Source: a virus. From it: 47,377 nucleotides of DNA. Below, piece after piece: positions 14,556 to 21,256 of the stretch (position 1 is its first letter; the number at the start of each line of letters is the position of its first letter). The notes under the pieces were generated by a model, which was given only the letters and a program-made list of their open reading frames with translations, was not told where the DNA came from and ran no database searches. The position numbers were made by a program, and so were the translations under genes. Where the stretch lies: the IMG/VR virus record IMGVR_UViG_3300032282_002907, positions 1 through 47,377 of that record. One strand, 5' to 3'.

Positions 14556-15325
14556 TGAATATGTTAGCGATATTTAAATCTTTTAGACCTTGGTTAAATA
14601 AAGATAGTTTTTCTGTTCCAGCACCAACACAAAGTGTTATTCCTCAATGGTATAAAGATGCAGATAGGTTTGCTAAAAATCCAATTAATAATGAATATTA
14701 TAAAGCACCCAAAGAAACCTGTCCATTTCCCAAAGAAGGAACTGTAGATGATTACGGAAAAATTCCTACATGGAAAGCGTGTCCAGCAATTATGGATGCA
14801 TTTTCAACTGGATATGTTTTTAAAACCCCCTGCGATTTAACATTTTTTAAAAACTCACAAGGAATTATTAATGTAAAGATTGAAGACAAAAGATATCAAG
14901 ATTTTTGTACTCAAAGACCTTCAATGCCACAGTTTGAGCATCCATTAGGGTATTACAAGCATCACTTTGCTTGGAGTTCAGACTGGGGACTTGAACTTCC
15001 TGAAGGATATAGTGCTTTATTCATGACACCAATGAATAGGTTTGATCTTCCATTCTTAAATACAACAGGAATTGTTGACTCAGATAAGGTTCACTTGCTT
15101 GGAAGTTTTCCATTTTTTATTGCAGAAGGTTGGGAAGGAACAATCCCAGCAGGAACACCATATTTACAAGTCTTGCCATTCAAAAGAGAAAACTGGGAAA
15201 GTAAAATAGAAATATTAGGACAATCTGAGATCTATGATAAAATGTTTAACAACATGAAGTTTTATAGACAGCCTGACGGCGGAGTGTATAAAAATAAAGT
15301 TTGGTCAAGAAGAGAATACAAATAA
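14555..15325 (+). CDS. DUF6065-like phage protein (copy 1)
   Basis: 256 residues. It starts in a TAATG overlap with the upstream oxygenase. Patterns include 'PSMPQFEHPLGYY', 'WGLELPEGYSALFMTPMNRF' and 'GTIPAGTPYLQVLPFKRENW', which I associate with the DUF6065 family from phages (a tentative recall). The 'P.G.S....P.NR.' and 'I.AGTP..Q..PF' strands suggest a beta-barrel. Its function is unknown. It is a distant relative of the gene at 15992, and each copy sits directly after an oxygenase, which suggests the pair acts together. It may bind or present the hydroxylated product. Confidence 0.6.
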   Translation: MNMLAIFKSFRPWLNKDSFSVPAPTQSVIPQWYKDADRFAKNPINNEYYKAPKETCPFPKEGTVDDYGKIPTWKACPAIMDAFSTGYVFKTPCDLTFFKNSQGIINVKIEDKRYQDFCTQRPSMPQFEHPLGYYKHHFAWSSDWGLELPEGYSALFMTPMNRFDLPFLNTTGIVDSDKVHLLGSFPFFIAEGWEGTIPAGTPYLQVLPFKRENWESKIEILGQSEIYDKMFNNMKFYRQPDGGVYKNKVWSRREYK

Positions 15326-15335
15326 GGAGAATAAA

Positions 15336-15992
15336 GTGAAAACATGGACAGAAAAAATAGACCTTGGAAATGGAATATATGTTTACAAGGGTGTAATTAA
15401 AAAAGAAATTGATGTAATAAAAAGAATTGAAGATAACCTTAAACCAGAAGGAGACAATACTGGTTATAGCTGGCAGCCTGCCTATGTTGGATATAAACAA
15501 CTTATGCCAGATTACAGAGATTGCAATGATTTTAAGTTCAAGAAAACAGATCTTGAAAATGATAAAAGCGAAGTTAGTTTAAATCTTCAATCTCTTTGGC
15601 AAGATCTATATGACGTAAAATCTCCAGCAGTAGAAGATTATTGCAAAATGTATAATATTAATAATTTAAAATATTGGGAAGCTTTTAATTTTATTAAATA
15701 TGGTAAAGGTCAACATTTTATGGAACACCATGACCATGGTTTTTCTTATAACTGTACTGTATCTTTAGTTTCATATGTTAATGATGACTACGAAGGTGGA
15801 GAGCTTTTCTTTAGACTACAGAACTTAAAAGTTAAAGCAGAGGCTGGAGATTTGTTTATTTTTCCATCAAACTTTATGTATCCTCATCAAGCAATGCCAG
15901 TAACTTCAGGAACTAAATACTCTATTGTTACCATGCTTGACTATAGCAAAAAGTTTCACACTCCAGAAATGTATAGTGCAGAGGCAGACTAA
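15336..15992 (+). CDS. 2OG-Fe(II) oxygenase, prolyl-4-hydroxylase-like (2 of 7)
   Basis: 218 residues, GTG start with AAGGAGA about six bases upstream. Metal ligands His131, Asp133 and His184 and the 2OG-binding Lys194 are visible, with the signature 'VNDDYEGGELFF'. It is a close paralogue of the gene at 13845 over most of its length ('WEAFNFIKYGKGQHF', 'SYNCTVSLVSYVNDDYEGGE', 'SGTKYSIVTM'). The oxygenase plus DUF6065-like pair has therefore been duplicated in tandem. It overlaps the next gene by one base. The substrate is unknown. Confidence 0.85.
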   Translation: MKTWTEKIDLGNGIYVYKGVIKKEIDVIKRIEDNLKPEGDNTGYSWQPAYVGYKQLMPDYRDCNDFKFKKTDLENDKSEVSLNLQSLWQDLYDVKSPAVEDYCKMYNINNLKYWEAFNFIKYGKGQHFMEHHDHGFSYNCTVSLVSYVNDDYEGGELFFRLQNLKVKAEAGDLFIFPSNFMYPHQAMPVTSGTKYSIVTMLDYSKKFHTPEMYSAEAD

Positions 15993-16708
15993 TGTTTAAT
16001 ATCTCAGTTGAAAAAACACAAGGAGCTTTATTTGATATTAAGCCTATGTCAATTAAAAGAGATTGGATGGATGTAACATCAGAGGGCCATGCTTATAGAT
16101 GTTTTCCAGTAACCCAATCAAATGTAATTGGTTGGAGCCTTTCTTGTGTAAAAGATATTGAGTTTATTTGGGATGGAGTTAATGACCAAACTCCAGATCA
16201 TGTTCAAGTTTTTAGTCCAAATGGAGCTTATGGTGGAAGAGGTCAATCTTCTATAAGTTTAAACACTGGTTTAATTTTTCGAACAGATATGGATGTGAGT
16301 ATTTTTACTATTAATCCAGTAAATTATTTTAGTGATGAGTTTGAAACAATGTCTTCTTTAATTAGTACTTCTTTTTATGACAACCCTTTGCCTTTAGCTA
16401 TTAAAGCAAAAATTGCAAATAAAAAAGTAGTAATTAAATCTGGAACACCAGTTGCTACAATTATTCCTATATCATTATCAAATTTGAATGGTACAAATAT
16501 TCAAATTGTTGAATATCAAGATCCAGATAGAAAAAGACTTGAGGCTAATATTTCTTATGGATCTGCTGCTCAAAAAATAAATTCTACTGGAAAATGGACA
16601 GATTGGTATAGAGATGCTATAAATGAAAAAGAAGAATCTCAAGGTTCTCACGAAGTAAAAACATTAAAATTAGGTGTAATTGATAATACGAAAGGTGATA
16701 TAATATAA
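15992..16708 (+). CDS. DUF6065-like phage protein (copy 2)
   Basis: 238 residues in TAATG overlap with the upstream oxygenase. It shares with the gene at 14555 a core of 'IGWSLSCVKDIEFIWDG', 'SLNTGLIFRTDMDVSIFTIN', 'P.NYF' and 'KSGTPVATIIPISL'. Divergence is high, so the duplication is old or each copy has a different ligand. No catalytic residues are obvious. Its last codons (GAT ATA ATA TAA) contain the -10 element of the next gene, so the coding end and the promoter are superimposed. Confidence 0.55.
   Translation: MFNISVEKTQGALFDIKPMSIKRDWMDVTSEGHAYRCFPVTQSNVIGWSLSCVKDIEFIWDGVNDQTPDHVQVFSPNGAYGGRGQSSISLNTGLIFRTDMDVSIFTINPVNYFSDEFETMSSLISTSFYDNPLPLAIKAKIANKKVVIKSGTPVATIIPISLSNLNGTNIQIVEYQDPDRKRLEANISYGSAAQKINSTGKWTDWYRDAINEKEESQGSHEVKTLKLGVIDNTKGDII
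16696..16704 (+). promoter_or_regulatory. Extended -10, leaderless, inside the end of the upstream gene
   Basis: TGA-TATAAT followed by exactly six bases to ATG 16711. It overlaps the last codons of the gene at 15992. Confidence 0.65.
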
Positions 16709-16710
16709 AA

Positions 16711-17391
16711 ATGCAATCAAATAAAGATTCTTATACAGTAGTCAAAAGAACACCATCTATAACTCCATCTGGATGGTTTGGAGATAGCAAAGACATGATT
16801 GTTGAGTTAGAAAATTTTATGACCCAAGAAGAAATAGAATTTTTAGAAAAAGCTGCTAAATCTTTAACAATTTGGGATGTCACCGAAAGCCATATGAATG
16901 AAAATGGAACTGTTACATATGACTCAGATTATTGGAAAGATAGGGTTGCAACTAGTCCAACATTAAATAAAAATGATCCAACTATTGCACCAGTAATTGC
17001 TGGTCTGTTTGAAAGATTAAAACCAATTGTTGAAGAATTTTATAAAGTAGAAGTTATTCCAACTGGGACAACTATTGTTAAATGGCTTCCTGGACAATTT
17101 CAAAAACCTCATGCAGATAAAGAATTACATGAAGGACCTGATGCTGGAACACCTAATGATTTTCCAAACTATGATCTTTCAAGTTTGTTTTATTTAAATG
17201 ATGACTATGAGGGTGGGGAATTATATTTTCCATTACAAGGAGTTCAGTTTAAACCTAAAAAGGGTGCTGCTTATTTTTTCCCAGGCGACAAAAACTATAT
17301 TCATGGAGTTACAGAAATAAAAAGTGGTTTAAGATTTACCTGTCCATTCTTCTGGGAAATAACTAAACATACAGGAGACAGACAGCCATGA
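16711..17391 (+). CDS. 2OG-Fe(II) oxygenase, prolyl-4-hydroxylase-like (3 of 7)
   Basis: 226 residues with a leaderless start. His134, Asp136, His198 and Arg208 form the expected iron and 2OG site; Arg replaces the Lys of oxygenases 1 and 2. The core 'LFYLNDDYEGGELYFPLQGV' with 'FKPKKGAAYFFPGD' is the classic phage P4H-like pattern. Being separately promoted, it may be expressed independently of the first two. It overlaps the following oxygenase by four bases (ATGA), suggesting strong coupling. A protein-hydroxylase role is inferred from the family; the substrate is unknown. Confidence 0.87.
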   Translation: MQSNKDSYTVVKRTPSITPSGWFGDSKDMIVELENFMTQEEIEFLEKAAKSLTIWDVTESHMNENGTVTYDSDYWKDRVATSPTLNKNDPTIAPVIAGLFERLKPIVEEFYKVEVIPTGTTIVKWLPGQFQKPHADKELHEGPDAGTPNDFPNYDLSSLFYLNDDYEGGELYFPLQGVQFKPKKGAAYFFPGDKNYIHGVTEIKSGLRFTCPFFWEITKHTGDRQP

Positions 17392-18272
17392 CATATCCCT
17401 TGGTAGATAGCAATCTTGAGGCAATAGAAATATATCCTCATATTCTTGTATATAAAAATCTTTTTAAAGATATTTCAAAATCTTATAAAGTTTTAACAGA
17501 TTCTTTTGTAGAAACAGAAGATAGACTTTTTACTAATTGGACACAATGGTCTATTTTTGGAGACTACCTTAATCCAATTATTCCTGGTTTTTCTATGTCA
17601 GATAAATACGGAAATTTAAAAAATATAGAAGCAAAAACACCAATTCAAGAAGATCAAAAGAATTTTGGCATAGAAATGATGGAAAATTTTCATTTAGTTA
17701 CAGAAGATTATATTAAAAGATATAACATTGATGTAGATTTAAATGCAACTGCTATTGATGAAGATGGTAACACTATTCCTACTTGGAGATGGACAGGTGG
17801 AACAATAGGTAAGTATCACATTAGTACTAGTGATCAAGAAGTTGGAATGAGATATCATTCAGATTATCAAAGAGAACAAGGTTCATCCCCAGGTTATAAA
17901 TTTGTAATAACATGCACAATATATTTTAATGATGATTATGAGGGTGGAGAGATTGATTTTGCAATGGGTGACAATCTTGTAAAGTATAAGCCAGAAGCAG
18001 GAGATCTATTAGTTTTCCCATCAGGGCATCCAGAGTATCTTACAGAAGATGGAATGCCATATCTACATGGTGTTATGCCATCATATAATAAAAATAAAAT
18101 TTTATCAAGAATGTATTGGCAAAAATATCAAAAAGGAACTGATGAATGGTATGCAAAAGAAAACGAATTTGGAAAAAAAGTTTGGGCCAGCATGCAACCA
18201 GCATTAGAGGAACAATTTAGAAAAGACCATCCTCAAAGAACTACAATAGAAAATGGAGTAAGAATACAATGA
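17388..18272 (+). CDS. 2OG-Fe(II) oxygenase (4 of 7), long form
   Basis: 294 residues, the longest of the set. His157, Asp159 and His227 form the metal triad. The basic 2OG anchor is probably Lys237 or Arg241 in 'NKNKILSRMYW'. The signature 'YFNDDYEGGEIDF' is intact. An 'EVGMRYHSDYQREQ' segment surrounds the HxD motif. The C-terminal 50 residues are charged and helical. It overlaps both neighbours by four bases (ATGA), so genes 3 to 5 form a coupled run. Its divergence from the other six suggests a separate substrate. Confidence 0.83.
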   Translation: MTYPLVDSNLEAIEIYPHILVYKNLFKDISKSYKVLTDSFVETEDRLFTNWTQWSIFGDYLNPIIPGFSMSDKYGNLKNIEAKTPIQEDQKNFGIEMMENFHLVTEDYIKRYNIDVDLNATAIDEDGNTIPTWRWTGGTIGKYHISTSDQEVGMRYHSDYQREQGSSPGYKFVITCTIYFNDDYEGGEIDFAMGDNLVKYKPEAGDLLVFPSGHPEYLTEDGMPYLHGVMPSYNKNKILSRMYWQKYQKGTDEWYAKENEFGKKVWASMQPALEEQFRKDHPQRTTIENGVRIQ

Positions 18273-19027
18273 ATCTAAATGATAAAATTAGACTAACAAA
18301 AGATATTGTTGTTTATAAAAATTTTATAAATAAAGAAGATTGCAAGAAAATGATTCAAGCCTTAGATGCTCAAGCAGACAATGGTGCACTTTCTTGGATG
18401 CCTATTTCATTTTATGAATCTTATTCTTCAGTATTGCCACAAGATAACGATAAAGAATTAATTGATGCTAAACTATCTCCAACTATATTTTCAGACATTG
18501 AAAAAACAATGCCAGAGGCAATTGCTTCAGTTCATGACCTTGATCCAAAAACAATTTCTAAGATTGGATACCATACACAAAAGTGGGAGCCAGGAGCATA
18601 TGCAAGAGTGCACTCAGATAATACAGATGCTGAAGGTAATTCAGGTGCATTTACAAGAAGCCGTTATGCAGGATTTCTATATTTAAATGATGATTTTCAA
18701 GGAGGGCTACTTAAGTTTCCAAGTCAAGATATAGAAATTAAACCAGAAGCTGGAATGCTTGCTGTTTTTGATGGGGGATTTAATAATATGCATGAAGTAT
18801 CATTAATAGAAAGTGGAGTAAGATACACTATAGGATCTTTCTGGGACGACAGAGAAGAAGATGCTTACCCACAAGAACTAAGAGATGCCTGGGCTGCAGA
18901 AATGAAAGAGACAAGAGCAAAGCAAGAAATTGAAAGAGCCGAATGGCAAGAACTTTTAAAAGAAGGCTGGAAATTAGATGATAAAGGTAATAAGTATAAA
19001 GTAGAAGAATTGGGAAAAAATGTCTAA
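18269..19027 (+). CDS. 2OG-Fe(II) oxygenase (5 of 7)
   Basis: 252 residues. His115, Asp117, His175 and Arg185 are in place. The signature is altered to 'LNDDFQGGLLKFP', losing the usual Glu after GG, so the active-site rim differs. The pattern 'YARVHSDNTDAEGNSGAFTR' around HxD and 'MHEVSLIESGVRYTIGSFW' near the distal His is typical of P4H-like enzymes. A charged helical tail of about 50 residues ('KQEIERAEWQELLKEGWKL') follows. It overlaps the next gene by eight bases. The substrate is unknown. Confidence 0.83.
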   Translation: MNLNDKIRLTKDIVVYKNFINKEDCKKMIQALDAQADNGALSWMPISFYESYSSVLPQDNDKELIDAKLSPTIFSDIEKTMPEAIASVHDLDPKTISKIGYHTQKWEPGAYARVHSDNTDAEGNSGAFTRSRYAGFLYLNDDFQGGLLKFPSQDIEIKPEAGMLAVFDGGFNNMHEVSLIESGVRYTIGSFWDDREEDAYPQELRDAWAAEMKETRAKQEIERAEWQELLKEGWKLDDKGNKYKVEELGKNV

Positions 19028-19679
19028 TTTTCTAACCGACATACTAAAAGAAAATAATTTTCAGATTGAAGAAGTCACTAATGATATTGTTTTAATTAAA
19101 GATTTTATTTCTGATAATGAATTAAAACAAATATTTGAAATTATAAATTCAACCCCAGATGAAGAATGGTTTATTGAATATTTGTCTAATTTAAAAAGAT
19201 TTTGTTTTCAAAAATTTGGCAGAGACGATGTTGATAATTTAGTTGCTGAAGGCAAATTTGAAATAACTCAAAACTGGCAAGATAAAAATTTAAATATAGG
19301 AAAATATTTATTTCAAAAAGTAATATATGATAGACTAAATGATTTAGTTCAAGTAGTTGATAATACAATAGAGTTAAGCGGTTTTGCTACAATTCAAAGA
19401 ATGCAAGAAGGAGTTGAGCTAAAAGCTCATACAGATCAAGATACAGATCCATCAATTAGATATGCTGCTATTTTATATTTAAATGATGACTATGTTGATG
19501 GAGAGCTATTCTTTCCAATTAATGGTTTAGAGTTTAAACCAAAACCTGGAACAATGCTTATTTTTCCAGGTAATTCAGAATATAATCATGGAGTAAAACA
19601 TGTAGGTCCTGGACCGATTAGATATGTTTTAGTTGGGTTTATTAAAGAAAAAGGATTTTATGAAAATAATAGATACTAA
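19020..19679 (+). CDS. 2OG-Fe(II) oxygenase (6 of 7)
   Basis: 219 residues. His137, Asp139, His190 and Arg201 form the site, with 'YLNDDYVDGELFFPINGLEF' as the signature and 'GTMLIFPGNSEYNHGV' before the distal His. The N-terminal 110 residues form a helical and beta cap with no detectable partner elsewhere in the window. It starts inside the end of the previous oxygenase. A GGAGAT ribosome site for the next gene follows its stop. Activity is likely; the substrate is unknown. Confidence 0.84.
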   Translation: MSNFLTDILKENNFQIEEVTNDIVLIKDFISDNELKQIFEIINSTPDEEWFIEYLSNLKRFCFQKFGRDDVDNLVAEGKFEITQNWQDKNLNIGKYLFQKVIYDRLNDLVQVVDNTIELSGFATIQRMQEGVELKAHTDQDTDPSIRYAAILYLNDDYVDGELFFPINGLEFKPKPGTMLIFPGNSEYNHGVKHVGPGPIRYVLVGFIKEKGFYENNRY

Positions 19680-19690
19680 AGGAGATATAA

Positions 19691-20425
19691 ATGAATAAAG
19701 AAATACTAGACCCAAAGGTATATTACTATACAGATGCAATTGAAGATTTTGACAATTTTAAAAAAGTTTGGAAAGAGTTAGATACCCTTCAACAATATGC
19801 TGATTCAGGGGTAAATGTTTGGAATCCCTGGACATCTTCAAATGATAAAACTTTTATTTATGGAGAAACAAAAACATTTGACATTAATGCAATAAATAAT
19901 ACTCCTGGTGAAGTGGGAGAAAAAAGCAAATATATGTACGATGCTGTTATGACTGCACTATATGATGTTTGTAAAGATTATGCAACTTCTTTAGGTGATT
20001 TTGATGAGCCAAGACTTTTTCCAACCTTTAATATAAAAAAATATAATACTGGAATGGGAATGGGTGCACATTTTGATCAATTAGACGGTGATAAAACTTT
20101 AAGATATTCCCTTGTAATGTATTTAAATGATGATTGTGAAGGCGGAGAGATATCCTTTCAATTAAAAGATTATGATGGCGGATGGACAAGTACTGATGGC
20201 TTTTCCAAAGGATCAGCCCCAGCAGTTGATTTAGATTATGATATATCTGTTGCAAATGGTGCAATTGATTTTGGATTAAAGCCAAAAGCAAATAGTGTAG
20301 TTATATTTCCAGCATTTCCACCATATTTTCATACAGCCCACACTGTAAAATCTGGTTTTAAGTACATGGTTCCTGGGCATTGGATTCATAATGGAATGGA
20401 TCTTAATAAATCACAGAGTATGTAA
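19691..20425 (+). CDS. 2OG-Fe(II) oxygenase (7 of 7), with insertion
   Basis: 244 residues, GGAGAT ribosome site. His127, Asp129, His217 and Lys224 are present and 'MYLNDDCEGGEISFQL' is the signature. An insertion of about 30 residues (roughly 161-193, Gly/Ser/Asp-rich) sits between strands near the active-site mouth. Such loops often determine substrate choice in this family. The stop is immediately followed by ATG of the SDR gene with no gap, so the two are translated together and may act on the same molecule. Confidence 0.84.
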   Translation: MNKEILDPKVYYYTDAIEDFDNFKKVWKELDTLQQYADSGVNVWNPWTSSNDKTFIYGETKTFDINAINNTPGEVGEKSKYMYDAVMTALYDVCKDYATSLGDFDEPRLFPTFNIKKYNTGMGMGAHFDQLDGDKTLRYSLVMYLNDDCEGGEISFQLKDYDGGWTSTDGFSKGSAPAVDLDYDISVANGAIDFGLKPKANSVVIFPAFPPYFHTAHTVKSGFKYMVPGHWIHNGMDLNKSQSM

Positions 20426-21094
20426 ATGAAAACAGCAATAGTTACAGGTGCTAGCAAAGGCGTAGGATTAGCAACAGTCAAATACTTATCTGAAAATGGT
20501 TACAAGGTTATTGCTGTTTCAAGAAATCTGTCTAAAGTTTCTCAGATAGTATCTGATAATGTTGAAGTCTATCAGTTAGATATTACAGACTCTAAAGCAA
20601 TAGAGGAATTTGCTGAAAAATATAAAGATATTACTTTAGATCTTTTAGTCAATAATGCTGGTGGTGGCTCAGGTCCTACTTATATTATTAATGAAACTCC
20701 AGAAAATTTTAGAAAAGCCTATGACATAAACGTAACTGGTCCAATGTACTTATCTCAATTATTTGTACCATCTATGGAAAAGTCGCAGTCTCCAACTATT
20801 ATTTTTATTACATCTTTTGGTGGAAAAGTTCCTTATCGTGGTGGAGGAAACTATACAAATGCTAAAAGAGGAGAAAGAGGTTTAATTGATACAATGAGGC
20901 TTGAATTCCCTCAGTTTGGAATTAAGATTACAGAAATCTGCCCAGCTACTATTGATACGCAGGAAGAAAAAAGGGATCAGGCATTAACTGCTGAAGATTT
21001 AGCACAAGCAATTTACTGGGTTGGATCTTTACCAAGTCATGTTAATATTAATCAAATTGAGATGTGTCATATCCACAGTAGCAAGTATGGTTAA
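20426..21094 (+). CDS. Short-chain dehydrogenase/reductase
   Basis: 222 residues. The Rossmann motif TGASKGVG (residues 7-14), NNAG (76-79) and the catalytic Ser130, Tyr143 and Lys147 ('YTNAK') are all visible, so it is a classical SDR. Members oxidise or reduce alcohols or carbonyls with NAD(P)H. Its position at the end of the oxygenase run, with zero-base spacing, suggests it oxidises or reduces a product of those enzymes, or acts in sugar or nucleotide metabolism. It is slightly short compared with typical SDRs of about 250 residues. The substrate cannot be inferred. A weak hairpin follows. Confidence 0.85.
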   Translation: MKTAIVTGASKGVGLATVKYLSENGYKVIAVSRNLSKVSQIVSDNVEVYQLDITDSKAIEEFAEKYKDITLDLLVNNAGGGSGPTYIINETPENFRKAYDINVTGPMYLSQLFVPSMEKSQSPTIIFITSFGGKVPYRGGGNYTNAKRGERGLIDTMRLEFPQFGIKITEICPATIDTQEEKRDQALTAEDLAQAIYWVGSLPSHVNINQIEMCHIHSSKYG

Positions 21095-21104
21095 CTATTT
21101 TGTT

Positions 21105-21122
21105 TATAACACTTTTGTTATA
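21105..21122 (+). terminator. Weak hairpin after the SDR gene
   Basis: TATAAC / GTTATA with a six-base loop. It lacks a clear T-run, so it may be only a weak terminator or may not function. Confidence 0.25.
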
Positions 21123-21187
21123 TAAAAGTAGTAACTATAAACAATAACTTTATAGATCAAAATTAAGCGTAGAATTATTTTTAATTA

Positions 21188-21196
21188 CATGCTATA
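21188..21196 (+). promoter_or_regulatory. Extended -10-type promoter of the RNR gene
   Basis: A TG.TATACT-type element about 60 bases before ATG 21257. It gives a long leader, unlike the leaderless genes. Confidence 0.5.
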
Positions 21197-21204
21197 CTTA
21201 GGAC

Positions 21205-21225
21205 TACTTTGAATTTTGCAAAGTA
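21205..21225 (+). promoter_or_regulatory. Hairpin in the RNR leader
   Basis: TACTTTG and CAAAGTA arms with a seven-base loop, just after the predicted transcription start. No T-run follows. It is too short to be a cobalamin riboswitch. Confidence 0.4.
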
Positions 21226-21256
21226 CTAATCAATTTTAGAAAGGTAATACAAACAA

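Noticed and set aside
21095-21256. Cobalamin riboswitch before the B12-dependent reductase
   Set aside because: Only about 160 bases, AT-rich, with no recognisable B12-box or multi-helix core. Only small hairpins were seen.
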